From contig NZ_JAHLOS010000036.1 in assembly GCF_018917525.1 (NCBI RefSeq), positions 1 to 46,242 of the forward strand: a stretch of 46,242 nucleotides of DNA. The letters are read 5' to 3'. This document shows positions 33,467-44,911 of the stretch, piece after piece. How positions within the stretch are numbered: position 1 is the stretch's first letter; each line of letters starts with the position of its first letter. A program made the translations under genes and the position numbers. Origin of the DNA: Enterococcus raffinosus. GTDB lineage: Bacteria > Bacillota > Bacilli > Lactobacillales > Enterococcaceae. Under the pieces are notes generated by a model. The model had not been told where the DNA came from. It searched no databases and saw only the letters and a program-made list of their open reading frames with translations.

Positions 33467-33495
33467 ATATTAGCACAATTCTATTGAAAATTCAA
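33467..33495 (-). promoter_or_regulatory. Promoter of the rimP-nusA-infB operon
   Basis: TTGAAT (33490-33495) and TAATAT (33467-33472) are 17 bp apart with an extended TG before the -10. It is a strong-looking sigma-A promoter 80 bp before rimP. Confidence 0.8.
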
Positions 33496-33553
33496 CCTTG
33501 TCATTTTCATGATGGAATTTTCTTTCATTTTTATATTGAACTTATCTTTTTCT

Positions 33554-36500
33554 TTACATATCAAAGAGTGAAAGTTGGTTTTCATCTGGAAGATCCTTCA
33601 AGACGCCATGAGTGTCCATGTACTCAATCAAGGTCTTAGAAACCTTCCCACGTGAAGCCAGATCTTCTTTCGATAAGAAAATACCGTCTTTACGAGCTTC
33701 AACAATTTGTTTGGCTACGTTCAAACCAAGTCCCGGTACGGCACGGAAAGGTGCAATCAATGTGTCTCCATCAATCACAAAATCTTGCGCATCCGATTTG
33801 TATAAATCGATCATACCGAAATGGAAATCTCGTTCCAGCATTTCATTACACAATTCCAAAACAGTCAATTGATTCTTTTCCTTTGTGGATGCATCCATCC
33901 CTTTATCTGTGATAGCCTTCATTGCGGCCTTCACCGCATCTTTTCCTTTAGCCATCGCAACTAAATCAAAATCATCAGCTCGAACAGAAAAATAGGCACA
34001 ATAATAAAGGATTGGAAAATATACTTTAAAATACGCTACTCGTAATGCCATCAATACATAAGCTGCTGCATGGGCTTTCGGGAACATATACTTGATTTTC
34101 GAACAGGAATCAATATACCAGTCTGGTACATTATTTTCTTTCATTGCAGTCAAATAGGTTTCACGCAAATCATCATCAATCTTGTTCCATTGTCCTTTAC
34201 GCACGGTCTCCATGATCTTAAAGGCCATACCGCTATCAAGTCCTGCATGAATGAGATAAACCATGATATCATCCCGACAACCGATAACCTCAGCTAAGTT
34301 TGCTTCTCCGCGACTAATTAATTCTTCCGCATTGCCTAACCAAACGTCGGTACCATGAGACAACCCAGAAATTTGCAATAATTCAGCAAAAGTCGTCGGG
34401 CTCGTTTCTTCCAACATTCCACGAACAAATCGTGTTCCGAATTCAGGAATTCCCAAAGTTCCAGTTTTCGAATAAATTTGATCAGCCTCCACACCTAAAA
34501 CTTGAGGTCCAGCAAAAATCTTCATAACTTCTGGATCATCAGTTGGAATCGTTTTAGGATCGATCCCAGACAATTCTTGCAACATCCGAATCACTGTTGG
34601 ATCATCGTGTCCAAGAATATCGAGTTTTAAAACATTATCATGAATCGAGTGGAAATCAAAGTGAGTCGTTTTCCATTCAGAATTCTGATCGTCCGCTGGG
34701 TATTGGATCGGTGTGAAATCATAAACATCCATATAGTCTGGAATAACGATGATCCCACCTGGATGCTGTCCCGTTGTTCGCTTAACCCCAGTTGCACCTT
34801 TAGCTAGACGATCAACTTCAGCATTTCTGAAATGTAAATTGTGATCCCGTTCATATCCCTTAACAAAACCGTATGCCGTCTTATCTGCAACTGTACCGAT
34901 CGTTCCGGCACGATAAACATAGTCCTCACCAAACAATACCTTCGTATAGTTATGAGCCTCTGCTTGATAATCCCCAGAGAAGTTCAAATCGATATCGGGA
35001 ACTTTGTCGCCGTGGAAACCTAAGAAAGTCTCGAAGGGAATATCATGTCCGTCTTTATTTAGCCGCGCACCACATTTAGGGCAAGCTTTTTCTGGCATAT
35101 CAAAACCAGAACCGTAAGAGCCGTCTTCGAAAAACTCCGAATATTGACACTCAGGGCAATAATAATGTGGCGGCAATGGATTTACTTCGGTAATCCCTGT
35201 CATTGTAGCTACAAAACTTGACCCCACGGACCCCCGTGAACCAACCAAATAGCCGTCAGCATTACTCTTATGCACAAGTTTCTGAGAAATCAAATAGATC
35301 ACTGAGAACCCGTTTCCGATAATTGAATTTAATTCCTTCTCTAAACGCTTTTCAATAATATCTGGCAATGGATCACCGTAAAGCTCTCGCGCCCGATTAT
35401 AACTTAGATCCTTGATTTCCTCTTCTGATCCTGGGATTTTTGGCGTATACAAGGCATCTTTAACTGGAATGATTTCTTCACAGCTTTCAACAATCTTATC
35501 GGGACCATCAACTACAATTTCTTTTGCTAGTTCTGGACCCAAGAAACTGAAGGCCTGTAGCATTTCATCCGTCGTGCGGAAGTGAACATCTGGTAAACTA
35601 TGACGGTTCAATGGATTAGCTCCACCCATCGAACTGATCAAAATTTTCCGATAGATTGCATCTTCCTTATTTAAATAATGAACATCTCCAGTAGCGACAA
35701 CTGTTTTATTTAGATCCTTACCAATTTGAATCAGATTACGTAAAATATCTTCTAAGTCTGCTTCGTTCTTTACTAATTCTTGCTCAATCAAGGGAGCATA
35801 AACAGCCTTAGGCATCACTTCAATGTAATCGTAAAAAGCAGCACGATTTTTCGCCTCTTCTACTCCTTTTTGCATCATCGCCTCAAAGATTTCACCTTGT
35901 GAACAAGCTGAACCTACCAAAAGATTCTCCCGCAATTTATTTAATTGCGAACGTGGAATTCGTGGTACCCTTTCGAAGTATTCTACATTAGACATAGAGA
36001 TTAGTTTGAATAGATCTTTTAAGCCTGCCTGATTCTTCGCTAAAATCGTTGCATGAAATGGACGTGCCCGTTTATAAGAATCGCCTTCACCAACGTGATC
36101 GTTCAATTGATCATGGTAATTCATACCATGCTTTTCGATTGCCTCTTTAACAAAAATCCAACCTAAATGGCCAGTTGCTTCCGCATCATACACAGCCCTA
36201 TGGTGTTGTTCCAAGTTTACGCCGAACTTCTTAGTTAAGACACCTAAACCAAATCGTTTGAACTCAGGGTATAAGAAACGCGCCAATTCCAACGTATCAA
36301 TTACCGGATTTGGTGTTTCCTGCATATTGTGTCGTAAATAAGTTGTATTGATAAAACCAATATCGAAGGTTGCGTTGTGAGCAACTAAAATTGACCCTTC
36401 GCAAAATTTTTCAAATAGCTCCATGACCTCTTTTTCTGGTTTTGATCCTCGCACCATTTCGTCAGTGATTCCAGTTAAATTGATCGTTGTTTCTGATAAC

Positions 36501-37897
36501 GGATGACCAGGATCAATGAACTCTTCAAACGTATCAATCACGTTTCCTTTATGCATCTTAACTGCAGCCAACTCAATAATCGTGTCGTATACTGCAGATA
36601 ACCCTGTGGTTTCCACATCAAATACAACATAAGTAGCATCTGTTAATGATTCATGAGCATCATTGTAAGCAATCGGTACCCCATCAGAAACAACATTCGC
36701 TTCAACCCCGTAAAGAATCTTCACACCAGCCTTTTTTCCCGCCGCATGAGCTTCGGGGAAAGATTGCGCACCACCATGATCCGTAATAGCAATGGCTTTG
36801 TGCCCCCATTTTCCAGCTTGGGCTACTAGGTCACTAGCGCTGTTGATGGCATCCATCGTACTCATATTCGTATGCAAGTGCAGCTCAGAACGCTTCTCTG
36901 TCGCTGTGTCCTGACGCTCTGGATGCTTAACCTCTTGAATGTCCTGAGCGTTCATGACAAGGTCACGCATAAAGGTATCTTCCTGAACACTACCTCGTAC
37001 ACGAATCCAACTCTTAGTTGCGATTGCTTCAAAGATTGCTTCATCCTTTTCACCGTTAGAAAATTTCTTTACTACAAATGAAGATGTATAATCAGTCATC
37101 TTTAAGATCAGAATCTTTCGTTTGGAGCGTAACTCGCGGACCTCTTTATCAAAAATAAACCCTTCAATCGTAATACGTCGTTCCTCTTCGATGATATTCC
37201 CCATTGGAGTAATAGCTTCATCTGCTGGAATATTTCGACCCATTTGGATAGGTCCATCAAAATGAGCAGCACTTTCCTTCTGCTCTTTTTTCTTCGATTC
37301 ATATTGAGCTAAGCTGGCAGCAGCCTGTTCTTGCATTGCCTGCGCCTGTTCTTGTTTTCGCACTTCAAACTCTTGTAATTTTTTATCTGCCTGTTCTTTA
37401 TCAACCTCAGGATCAATTCGCAAATGGGGAAACCCATAAGAAACCAAGTTTTCCTCAATTAATGGTAAATATTGCTGTTTCAAAAAAGGAATGACCGTTT
37501 CATTATCAATCAGCAAAACAATTCGTTTACCTTGAATTACAGGCAAAGGTGTACTCAAAACCTGCTTGACTAACGGTGTATCGCAATCCTGTTCAGTCAA
37601 AGCCAATTGCCAATAGTTCTGCAAAAGCTCTTCCTCAAACTGATTATCTTCTGGAATAATATGTAATTTCACTGATGCGATTGATTGAAACGCTATTTGC
37701 AGTTTCTGATGGAACGCATAAAATAATTTAGCCGGCAAAATTTGCGGAGTTTGAATAAAAAATTCCCACACCCGTGATCTTTCATGAACAATCACTTCTT
37801 TGATCTCTGACGCCTGGATCATTGGATGCTGCTGTTCCGCCTCGGCTAATTCAATTTGTCGTAATAAATTTTCAAATAGTTCACGATTCTTAGACAA
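33554..37897 (-). CDS. polC: DNA polymerase III alpha subunit, Gram-positive type (PolC)
   Basis: PolC is the main replicative DNA polymerase of low-GC Gram-positives, with a built-in 3'-5' exonuclease. The 1447-residue protein shows an OB-fold region, the PHP domain (about 337 on, ELHLHTNMS), the DEDD exonuclease with FDVETTGLS (about 425-433), a zinc-finger (CPEC near 912, CPKCG near 944) and the C-terminal polymerase and helix-hairpin-helix domains. The start is TTG, with AAGGAG at 8 nt; no in-frame ATG fits. No proS gene precedes it, unlike in many relatives: rseP ends 100 bp upstream. Confidence 0.98.
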   Translation of the reverse strand: MSKNRELFENLLRQIELAEAEQQHPMIQASEIKEVIVHERSRVWEFFIQTPQILPAKLFYAFHQKLQIAFQSIASVKLHIIPEDNQFEEELLQNYWQLALTEQDCDTPLVKQVLSTPLPVIQGKRIVLLIDNETVIPFLKQQYLPLIEENLVSYGFPHLRIDPEVDKEQADKKLQEFEVRKQEQAQAMQEQAAASLAQYESKKKEQKESAAHFDGPIQMGRNIPADEAITPMGNIIEEERRITIEGFIFDKEVRELRSKRKILILKMTDYTSSFVVKKFSNGEKDEAIFEAIATKSWIRVRGSVQEDTFMRDLVMNAQDIQEVKHPERQDTATEKRSELHLHTNMSTMDAINSASDLVAQAGKWGHKAIAITDHGGAQSFPEAHAAGKKAGVKILYGVEANVVSDGVPIAYNDAHESLTDATYVVFDVETTGLSAVYDTIIELAAVKMHKGNVIDTFEEFIDPGHPLSETTINLTGITDEMVRGSKPEKEVMELFEKFCEGSILVAHNATFDIGFINTTYLRHNMQETPNPVIDTLELARFLYPEFKRFGLGVLTKKFGVNLEQHHRAVYDAEATGHLGWIFVKEAIEKHGMNYHDQLNDHVGEGDSYKRARPFHATILAKNQAGLKDLFKLISMSNVEYFERVPRIPRSQLNKLRENLLVGSACSQGEIFEAMMQKGVEEAKNRAAFYDYIEVMPKAVYAPLIEQELVKNEADLEDILRNLIQIGKDLNKTVVATGDVHYLNKEDAIYRKILISSMGGANPLNRHSLPDVHFRTTDEMLQAFSFLGPELAKEIVVDGPDKIVESCEEIIPVKDALYTPKIPGSEEEIKDLSYNRARELYGDPLPDIIEKRLEKELNSIIGNGFSVIYLISQKLVHKSNADGYLVGSRGSVGSSFVATMTGITEVNPLPPHYYCPECQYSEFFEDGSYGSGFDMPEKACPKCGARLNKDGHDIPFETFLGFHGDKVPDIDLNFSGDYQAEAHNYTKVLFGEDYVYRAGTIGTVADKTAYGFVKGYERDHNLHFRNAEVDRLAKGATGVKRTTGQHPGGIIVIPDYMDVYDFTPIQYPADDQNSEWKTTHFDFHSIHDNVLKLDILGHDDPTVIRMLQELSGIDPKTIPTDDPEVMKIFAGPQVLGVEADQIYSKTGTLGIPEFGTRFVRGMLEETSPTTFAELLQISGLSHGTDVWLGNAEELISRGEANLAEVIGCRDDIMVYLIHAGLDSGMAFKIMETVRKGQWNKIDDDLRETYLTAMKENNVPDWYIDSCSKIKYMFPKAHAAAYVLMALRVAYFKVYFPILYYCAYFSVRADDFDLVAMAKGKDAVKAAMKAITDKGMDASTKEKNQLTVLELCNEMLERDFHFGMIDLYKSDAQDFVIDGDTLIAPFRAVPGLGLNVAKQIVEARKDGIFLSKEDLASRGKVSKTLIEYMDTHGVLKDLPDENQLSLFDM

Positions 37898-37961
37898 AAT
37901 GACATCTCCTTCACTTTTTCAAGTATGCTCAAGTATACCTGTTTTTTTTTATGATTGCATT

Positions 37962-37992
37962 AGAAAAAGGATCGAAAAAATTTCGATCCTTT
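37962..37992 (-). terminator. Terminator of rseP
   Basis: A perfect 12-bp stem (AAAGGATCGAAA / TTTCGATCCTTT, 3-nt loop) with Ts after it on the minus strand follows the rseP stop by 4 nt. Confidence 0.9.
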
Positions 37993-37996
37993 CATT

Positions 37997-39265
37997 TTAA
38001 AAGAAGAAACGCTGAATATCGTTCCACGTCACGAGAATCATCAGAAGCATGATAAAACCAAAACCAATCATGGTGATCATACCTTCTTTATCCGGATCAA
38101 GTGGTTTGCCTCTGATCCCCTCAATTAGATTCAGAAGAATCTTTCCACCATCAAAGGCTGGTATCGGTAAAAGATTGACTATTCCTAAGTTGACTGACAA
38201 TAGCGCCATTAAATAGATAACTGTCCTAATTCCTGCACGTGATGCTTCTGCTGACATCTGGTACATCATAACAGGGCCACCTAGCTTGTCCAAGCTAAAT
38301 CCTGTGAATAGAGAACCTAAAGCACTAAAAATTCTCTTGACCATGTCCCATGACTGAGTTAAACCTCCAACGATTTTATCTCCAAAACCCGTTTTCATGT
38401 AAGGTCCGACTCCAATTTGTCCGACCTTCTCACCATTGCTTTTTACTGTCTTTGGTGTCATTTGAACAGTTTTTTCTTTGCCATCATGCTCAATTGACAC
38501 GCTCAATTCTTTCCCTGGCTTTTTTGTTACCGTATTTGTCAGATCATCCCATGAAGAAATCTTCTTTCCGTCAACTGCCAAAATCGTATCATTATCTTTT
38601 AAGCCAGCAGTGGCAGCCGGACTATTTTCCTGAACTTCACCAATTTGATTCGTATCATAAACTGCTACGCCACCTTGTAAAAAAGCGAGTGCAATAAATA
38701 GTATCACGGTTAAAATAAAGTTATTCATTGGCCCAGCGAAATTGGTCAAAATACGTGAACCTAACTTTGCTGATTGAAATTGAACATCTCTTGGTGCAAT
38801 TCGAACCTCCGTACCATTTTCTTCAATCACCGTAGCATCATGTTGAACCTTGTATGTTGTTTCTTGACTTTCGTCACCATTCACATAACCTTTAATAATC
38901 AAATCGTCGACAAGATCAGCTGAAATCAGTTCCATTGGGATACTGCTAGGTAATTGAACTTTCTTGCTGACATTAATTCGCTGCACTTCATTTTTAGAAG
39001 TCAACTCAACCGATAAAGGCATCCCAGGACTCAAATCAGTTTCTTCATCTTCCAGACCAGCCATTCTTACATAACCGCCAATTGGCAATAGACGTAGTGT
39101 ATAAGTTGTCCCATCTTTGCCCATATGAGCAATCAACTTTGGACCCATACCGATCGAAAATTCTCGGACTAAAATTCCTGAACGTTTTGCAAAGAAAAAA
39201 TGTCCAAATTCATGAACGATCACTAAAACACCAAAAACGATTAAAAATGTAATAATCGTACGCAT
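37997..39265 (-). CDS. rseP: Site-2 protease RseP (Eep)
   Basis: This 422-residue intramembrane zinc metalloprotease is the enterococcal Eep. It cuts within membranes, releasing anti-sigma factors and, in E. faecalis, sex pheromones from lipoprotein signal peptides. The first helix holds HEFGH (18-22), a PDZ domain (about 210-290) follows, and the fourth helix contains NLLPIPAFDGG. Its ATG is behind AGGAAAATT. It is downstream of cdsA but 365 bp away, the usual Lactobacillales neighbour with no dxr gene between. Confidence 0.96.
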   Translation of the reverse strand: MRTIITFLIVFGVLVIVHEFGHFFFAKRSGILVREFSIGMGPKLIAHMGKDGTTYTLRLLPIGGYVRMAGLEDEETDLSPGMPLSVELTSKNEVQRINVSKKVQLPSSIPMELISADLVDDLIIKGYVNGDESQETTYKVQHDATVIEENGTEVRIAPRDVQFQSAKLGSRILTNFAGPMNNFILTVILFIALAFLQGGVAVYDTNQIGEVQENSPAATAGLKDNDTILAVDGKKISSWDDLTNTVTKKPGKELSVSIEHDGKEKTVQMTPKTVKSNGEKVGQIGVGPYMKTGFGDKIVGGLTQSWDMVKRIFSALGSLFTGFSLDKLGGPVMMYQMSAEASRAGIRTVIYLMALLSVNLGIVNLLPIPAFDGGKILLNLIEGIRGKPLDPDKEGMITMIGFGFIMLLMILVTWNDIQRFFF

Positions 39266-39606
39266 AATTTTCCTACCTTCATTAGTTTCTTAGAGATAGT
39301 TTATCACAATCTGACAATAAGATATTCTTTTACAGATCAATTCATAGAAAATTTAAAAAAGAACTTCTGTAGGACACAGATCTCATTTATCTACTACTAA
39401 CATACTTATCGCTCTCTTTGCGACTGAATCATTTTCAATGGAACGCTGCAATCAAAACAATACTTTTTTATTCAAGCGAATCCAAAAACTGTCTATCAGA
39501 AAGAAAATCCACTTGAGAATAGACTTATAAAATTAAAATCCTTGTATAAAAACATTTCCTTTATCCAAAATTTGTTGTTGATCTCAGCTGCTTATAATTT
39601 TTTATC
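39266..39606. other. 341-bp intergenic region between rseP and cdsA
   Basis: This is an AT-rich sequence. On the minus strand a TGATAAACT extended -10-like element near 39297-39305 could drive rseP. I see no open reading frame, RNA gene or repeat of note. Confidence 0.5.
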
Positions 39607-39632
39607 AAAAAAAGAGTGTTTCCACTCTTTTT
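39607..39632 (-). terminator. Terminator of uppS-cdsA
   Basis: A perfect 10-bp stem, AAAAAGAGTG / CACTCTTTTT with a 4-nt loop, is followed by Ts on the minus strand. It overlaps the end of cdsA. Confidence 0.85.
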
Positions 39633-40425
39633 AAAATACTCCTAGTAAATGCATCATGGGAAAAACAAACAGCATACTGTCGAAACGATCTAAGATTCCG
39701 CCATGACCGGGTAAAATATTCCCCGAATCCTTTACGTCATAGTGACGTTTGATTGCTGACTCTACTAAGTCTCCAAATTGGCCAACAATTGAGAAAACAA
39801 TTGTGAAGAGAACCATCATCACCAAATTGTGTTGAAAAATTCCTGGTTGTACTAAGAAGAACACTATCGCCACCACAACAGCACTGGCAATTCCTCCTAA
39901 AGCACCTTCAATCGTTTTATTCGGAGAAATTTCTGGCCATAATTTGTGTTTACCAAATTGGCGTCCAACCATATAAGCGCCGATATCTGTTGCCCAAACA
40001 ACAAAGAATGCAAAAAGTAAAATAGATAAACCTTCTGCTCGTGCTGTAACTAAATTTTGAAAGCCAACGCCAACGTATAAACTTGCTACGACGGGAAAGC
40101 CGGCTTCATCTATAGTGTAAGTATTTTTAGAAACAACAGAGAAGCCTAAAATAATCATTACTGGTAAATAAAATAAAAGAAAATTGCTGTTGTTACCACT
40201 TAAAAATGGCAGCCAACGCTCCGCTGGTAAGACCAAAAAGACTGCTCCCAAAATTGAAAGAACTCCCTCAAAGCTCAAAATCGCAAGTCCTTTCATGCGG
40301 AATAATTCATACACACCTATCCCCGCCAATACTGCCGCAGCTAATTCGACTGCAATACCTCCGACATATAGAATCGGAATAAAGATCGCTAAAGCGACAA
40401 CCGCGGTAATGACTCGCTGTCTCAT
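39631..40425 (-). CDS. cdsA: Phosphatidate cytidylyltransferase
   Basis: CdsA makes CDP-diacylglycerol from phosphatidic acid and CTP, the common precursor of membrane phospholipids. The 264-residue protein has eight hydrophobic segments and the C-terminal signature GHGGILDRFDSMLF, where the Asp residues bind metal. The ATG stands behind AAGGAGGA, 78 bp after uppS; the two are co-transcribed. Length is normal. Confidence 0.97.
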   Translation of the reverse strand: MRQRVITAVVALAIFIPILYVGGIAVELAAAVLAGIGVYELFRMKGLAILSFEGVLSILGAVFLVLPAERWLPFLSGNNSNFLLFYLPVMIILGFSVVSKNTYTIDEAGFPVVASLYVGVGFQNLVTARAEGLSILLFAFFVVWATDIGAYMVGRQFGKHKLWPEISPNKTIEGALGGIASAVVVAIVFFLVQPGIFQHNLVMMVLFTIVFSIVGQFGDLVESAIKRHYDVKDSGNILPGHGGILDRFDSMLFVFPMMHLLGVF

Positions 40426-40503
40426 TTATTATCCTCCTTGTTTAAATCAAAGTATTTATTCTACATTTAAGCTACAGTATACATTATATTACTGACTCTA
40501 TAC

Positions 40504-41307
40504 TTAGGTGGAACTTGTATCCTTAATTAGTCCACCAAAACGCCGATTCCTTTGTTGAAACGAAGCAATCGCTGCTTCTAAGTGATCACCATCAAAATCT
40601 GGCCACAGAGCTTTCGTAAAATATAATTCGCTATAAGCCAATTGCCAAAGCAAAAAATTACTAATCCGTTCTTCTCCACTAGTGCGTACAACTAGCTCTG
40701 GATCCCGAAGTTCTTTAGGTAGAAATCCTGTCATCAAATGATTACCGACAATATCATCATTAATCTCTTGAACTGCAAGCTCCTCATTTTTAACTTCTTC
40801 AGCGATTTGTTGGATCGCCGTAATAATCTCAGCACGACTACCATAATTCAGGGCAAAGTTTAAAATCAACCCATCATTTTGTGCTGTTTGCTCAATTGCC
40901 CGTTTCACTGCGTCTTGAGTGTGTGCAGGTAAATACTCTTCGTATCCCATCACGTGAACCTGTACATTTTCCTCAATCAATTCTGGAACAAAAGTATCAA
41001 AAAAATCAACGGGTAACTGCATTAAGAAATTTACTTCTTCTTCAGGCCGTTTCCAATTCTCGGTTGAGAAGGCATACAGCGTCAATACTTTAACCCCTAA
41101 ACGGTTAGCATGCTTTGTGATTTTTTTTACTGTTTCCATGCCCTCTTTGTGTCCCGCGATCCTTGGTAAACGACGATTTTGTGCCCAACGCCCATTTCCG
41201 TCCATGATGATCGCAATATGTTTTGGAATTGCATTATTAGGATCAAAAACGAAGGACGATTCTTCTGGTGTGTATTTCTGTTTTTGTGGAAAAAATCGTA
41301 ACACCAT
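40504..41307 (-). CDS. uppS: Undecaprenyl diphosphate synthase (isoprenyl transferase)
   Basis: UppS extends farnesyl diphosphate with isopentenyl units to undecaprenyl diphosphate, the lipid carrier for cell-wall precursors. The 267-residue protein has the catalytic Asp36 in IIMDGNGRWA, the YAFSTENWKRP motif and the C-terminal VRTSGEERISNFLLWQLAY. The frame opens at 41367, but the ATG at 41305-41307 has AAGGAGGGG upstream, whereas the earlier start lies inside the promoter. Promoter at 41366-41374. Confidence 0.97.
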   Translation of the reverse strand: MVLRFFPQKQKYTPEESSFVFDPNNAIPKHIAIIMDGNGRWAQNRRLPRIAGHKEGMETVKKITKHANRLGVKVLTLYAFSTENWKRPEEEVNFLMQLPVDFFDTFVPELIEENVQVHVMGYEEYLPAHTQDAVKRAIEQTAQNDGLILNFALNYGSRAEIITAIQQIAEEVKNEELAVQEINDDIVGNHLMTGFLPKELRDPELVVRTSGEERISNFLLWQLAYSELYFTKALWPDFDGDHLEAAIASFQQRNRRFGGLIKDTSST

Positions 41308-41365
41308 GTTTTCCCCTCCTTTATTAAATGAATAACTTAAAAATACTTTTAAAAAGTCATCTGCC

Positions 41366-41374
41366 ATTATAACA
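41366..41374 (-). promoter_or_regulatory. Extended -10 promoter of uppS-cdsA
   Basis: Minus-strand TGTTATAAT is a perfect extended -10, between the frr terminator and uppS. The -35 is poor. Confidence 0.7.
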
Positions 41375-41441
41375 ATAAAATGCGGCTATTCCTACGAAAA
41401 ATAAATACCTTTAGGCTTTTTCAATGATTTTTATGAGCAAC

Positions 41442-41473
41442 AAAAAAACCTGAAGAACGATTCTTCAGGTTTT
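41442..41473 (-). terminator. Terminator of pyrH-frr
   Basis: AAAACCTGAAGAA pairs with TTCTTCAGGTTTT over 13 bp with a 3-nt loop, then a T run on the minus strand, 5 nt after the frr stop. Confidence 0.9.
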
Positions 41474-41478
41474 ATCAA

Positions 41479-42036
41479 TTAAACTTCTAATAATTCTTTT
41501 TCTTTTTCAGCAACAATTCCATCAATGGCTTTGATATTGTCATCTGTCAACGCTTGAATGTCTTTTTCCATATTACGTAAATCATCTTCCGTTAGATCAC
41601 CATTCTTTTGTTGCTTCTTATACTCATCCATCGCATCACGACGTATGTTACGAACAGCAATCTTTGCGCCTTCTGATTCTTTCTTTACTTCTTTAGCCAA
41701 TTCTTTTCGGCGTTCTTCTGTTAATTGAGGAATCACTAAACGAATCACATTTCCATCATTAGCTGGATTCAGCCCAATATCGCTAGCTAAAATAGCTTTT
41801 TCCACATCGTTAATCATATTTTTATCAAATGGTGTAACCATTAATACACGTGCTTCAGGAATCGTAATTGATGCCATTTGATTAACTGGTGTTGGTACGC
41901 CATAATAATCAACTGTGATGCGGTCAAGTAAACTCGCATTCGCACGCCCTGCACGAATTTGGCCTAATTGGCGTTGCAAAGCTTCTTGAGCCTTCTTCAT
42001 TTTGTCTTTTGCTTCATTCATTACTGCATCTGCCAT
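41479..42036 (-). CDS. frr: Ribosome recycling factor
   Basis: RRF splits the post-termination ribosome together with EF-G. The 185-residue product has the L-shaped three-helix sequence with [17 protein letters not shown] and the ending [13 protein letters not shown]. Its ribosome binding site, AAGGGGGAAATAAC, lies inside the last codons of pyrH, and only one base separates the two genes, so translation is coupled. Confidence 0.98.
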   Translation of the reverse strand: MADAVMNEAKDKMKKAQEALQRQLGQIRAGRANASLLDRITVDYYGVPTPVNQMASITIPEARVLMVTPFDKNMINDVEKAILASDIGLNPANDGNVIRLVIPQLTEERRKELAKEVKKESEGAKIAVRNIRRDAMDEYKKQQKNGDLTEDDLRNMEKDIQALTDDNIKAIDGIVAEKEKELLEV

Positions 42037-42037
42037 G

Positions 42038-42781
<744 letters not shown>

Positions 42782-42789
42782 CTATTGAT

Positions 42790-42798
42790 ATTTTAGCA
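42790..42798 (-). promoter_or_regulatory. Extended -10 promoter of pyrH-frr
   Basis: Minus-strand TGCTAAAAT lies 30 bp before pyrH and after the tsf terminator. No good -35 is seen at 17 bp. Confidence 0.55.
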
Positions 42799-42836
42799 TA
42801 CTCTGCCTTCGAAGCCAGCCAAATTTGAATTTGCTT

Positions 42837-42870
42837 AAAAAAAGGGAGCGCACATTTTCCGTGCGTTCCC
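42837..42870 (-). terminator. Terminator of tsf
   Basis: A 10-bp stem with one mismatch (42844-42853, 42861-42870) is followed by seven Ts on the minus strand. Confidence 0.88.
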
Positions 42871-42889
42871 AACTGTTTAAAAAACAGAA

Positions 42890-43774
42890 TTATTTTTTAA
42901 TTTGGCTCATAACTTCTTCAACAAAGTTATCTTCGCGTTTTTCGATACCTTCGCCAACTTCGAAACGAACGAAGCTTGCAACTGTAGCACCTTTAGAAGA
43001 TACATATTTTTCAACAGTCATATCAGGATCTTTAACAAATGGTTGGTCAACCAAAGCGATTTCTGCTTTAAACTTGTTCAAACGGCCAATAACCATTTTC
43101 TCAACGATATTCGCTGGTTTGCCTTCGTTCAATGCTTGTTCAGTTAGAACTGCTTTTTCGTGTTCTAATTCTGATTCTGGAATTTGGCTTTCATTTACAT
43201 AACGAGGGTTGATTGCTGCAACGTGCATCGCAACGTCTTTTGCTACTGATTCGTCAGTTGTGCCGTTCAATAGAGCTAAAACAGCGATACGTCCGCCCAT
43301 GTGTAAATAGCCACCAAATGCAGCGTTGTCGTCTTTTTCAACAACTTCAAAACGACGGAAGTTGATTCTTTCACCGATAACTTGTGTTGCTTCGATCAAT
43401 GCTGCTTCTAACGTTTCACCTTTAGCGTTTGTTAATTTCATTGCTGCATCCATGTCAGCTGGTTTATGTTCAGCAACTAATGCTGCGATTTCTTTAACTA
43501 GATCTTGGAACATTTCATTTTTTGAAACAAAGTCTGTTTCAGAGTTCACTTCTACAATTGCTGCAGTATTGCCGTGAATTGCAACTGAAGCTAAACCTTC
43601 AGCAGCGATGCGGTCATTTTTCTTAGCTGCTTTAGCCATACCTTTTTCGCGTAAAAGATCAACAGCTTTTTCAATGTCGCCTTCTACTTCTACTAGTGCG
43701 CGTTTCGCATCCATCATCCCTACGCCAGTCATGTCGCGTAGTTCTTTTACCATTTTAGCTGTTACGTCTGCCAT
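42890..43774 (-). CDS. tsf: Elongation factor Ts
   Basis: EF-Ts is the nucleotide exchange factor for EF-Tu. The 294-residue protein starts [27 protein letters not shown] and has the conserved [12 protein letters not shown] core. It follows rpsB, from which it is separated by a terminator-like hairpin (43799-43839), so it may receive only part of the rpsB transcription. Confidence 0.98.
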   Translation of the reverse strand: MADVTAKMVKELRDMTGVGMMDAKRALVEVEGDIEKAVDLLREKGMAKAAKKNDRIAAEGLASVAIHGNTAAIVEVNSETDFVSKNEMFQDLVKEIAALVAEHKPADMDAAMKLTNAKGETLEAALIEATQVIGERINFRRFEVVEKDDNAAFGGYLHMGGRIAVLALLNGTTDESVAKDVAMHVAAINPRYVNESQIPESELEHEKAVLTEQALNEGKPANIVEKMVIGRLNKFKAEIALVDQPFVKDPDMTVEKYVSSKGATVASFVRFEVGEGIEKREDNFVEEVMSQIKK

Positions 43775-43798
43775 TTTAAGGGCCTCCTTAGATTTTCT

Positions 43799-43839
43799 AA
43801 AAAAGCTGCTTCAAAGGAAAATATTTACTTTGAAGCAGC
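43799..43839 (-). terminator. Terminator-like hairpin between rpsB and tsf
   Basis: On the minus strand GCTGCTTCAAAG pairs with CTTTGAAGCAGC over 12 bp around an 11-nt loop, then six Ts. It lies 14 nt after the rpsB stop. Because no clear tsf promoter is visible after it, partial read-through is likely. Confidence 0.85.
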
Positions 43840-43852
43840 ATATGCTACGAAA

Positions 43853-44650
43853 TTATTCAGCTGATTCAGTAGAAGCGTTGTCGCCTTCCACTACATCAAC
43901 GATTTCTTCGATTGAAGTTGCTTGTCCGCCATCTTCAGCAACGAAGTCTTCTTCTGCTACTTGATCTTCACCCTGGTTTCCTTCGATGAACGCATCAGCC
44001 ATTTTAGCAGTGATTAATTTCACGGCACGAATAGCGTCATCGTTTGAAGGAATAACTACGTCAATTTCATCTGGATCGCAGTTTGTATCAACCATAGCAA
44101 CGATTGGAATGTTTAATTTTTGAGCTTCTTGAACAGCAATACGTTCTTTACGAGGATCAACGATATACATAACATCAGGGATGCGAGGCATATCAGCGAT
44201 ACCGCCTAAGAATTTTTCTAAACGTTCACGTTCTTTGTTCAAACCAACAACTTCTTTTTTAGGTAATACTTCAAAAGTACCATCTTGTTCCATAGCATTG
44301 ATTTGTTTTAAACGAGCGATACGTTTTTGGATTGTATCCCAGTTAGTTAAAGTTCCGCCCAACCAACGATGGTTTACGTAGAATTGTCCAGCGCGAACTG
44401 CTTCTTCTTTAATTGCTTCTTGAGCTTGTTTTTTAGTACCTACGAATAATGCAACGCCGCCATCTTCAGCAACATCTTTCATGTAATCATAAGCTGCATC
44501 TACTAATTTAACTGTTTTTTGCAAGTCAATGATGTAGATTCCGTTTCTTTCTGTGAAGATATATTTCTTCATTTTTGGGTTCCAGCGACGAGTTTGGTGA
44601 CCGAAATGTACGCCGGCTTCTAGTAATTGTTTCATAGACAATACTGACAT
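43853..44650 (-). CDS. rpsB: 30S ribosomal protein S2
   Basis: S2 binds the small subunit late in assembly and is needed for initiation. The 265-residue protein has [20 protein letters not shown], the [20 protein letters not shown] block, and a long acidic tail (about 228-265). The frame opens at 44665, but the ATG at 44648-44650 has GGAGGAAA upstream. A good promoter and a leader of about 128 nt precede it. Confidence 0.98.
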   Translation of the reverse strand: MSVLSMKQLLEAGVHFGHQTRRWNPKMKKYIFTERNGIYIIDLQKTVKLVDAAYDYMKDVAEDGGVALFVGTKKQAQEAIKEEAVRAGQFYVNHRWLGGTLTNWDTIQKRIARLKQINAMEQDGTFEVLPKKEVVGLNKERERLEKFLGGIADMPRIPDVMYIVDPRKERIAVQEAQKLNIPIVAMVDTNCDPDEIDVVIPSNDDAIRAVKLITAKMADAFIEGNQGEDQVAEEDFVAEDGGQATSIEEIVDVVEGDNASTESAE

Positions 44651-44785
44651 TTGTGTTTCCTCCAATTTGGTTTTTGTTTTCCTCTCCTGCTCTCTTCTTC
44701 ATAAGGAACTGACTAGCAGCACCGCCTCACAAATCAAGCCAGAATGTGGATTTTATTATGCATAGTCGCCCACACACAATTAGTA

Positions 44786-44814
44786 ATTATACAAGACTCT
44801 TTTTAATAAATCAA
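44786..44814 (-). promoter_or_regulatory. rpsB promoter
   Basis: TTGATT (44809-44814) and perfect TATAAT (44786-44791) have a 17-bp spacer on the minus strand. It predicts an rpsB leader of about 128 nt. Confidence 0.85.
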
Positions 44815-44879
44815 TCTTTTTTCTTTAGCTTTTCGTTAATTATTATTTAGCTAGGAATACTGTTTAAAAAATCTTTTTC

Positions 44880-44911
44880 TGCTATACTGAATGCATAATT
44901 ATCATTTATTC
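44880..44911 (+). promoter_or_regulatory. Candidate argR promoter with possible ARG box
   Basis: TGCTATACT (44880-44888) is an extended -10. The following TGAATGCATAATTATC to ATTC (44888-44911) is an AT-rich imperfect dyad like the boxes bound by ArgR. A second extended -10, TGCTATTAT, stands at 45004-45012. Autoregulation is inferred. Confidence 0.35.

Noticed and set aside
39266-39606. A possible dxr remnant between cdsA and rseP
   Set aside because: No recognisable dxr-like peptide could be read in any frame, and absence of dxr is normal for mevalonate-using Lactobacillales.
41308-41367. Longer N-terminus for UppS from 41367
   Set aside because: That start coincides with the extended -10 promoter (41366-41371), and a strong ribosome binding site precedes the ATG at 41307.
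43326-43577. Plus-strand frames opposite tsf, rpsB, polC and ffh (for example 10743-11087, 33612-33872, 44181-44381)
   Set aside because: These are antisense shadows of highly conserved genes, without initiation signals.
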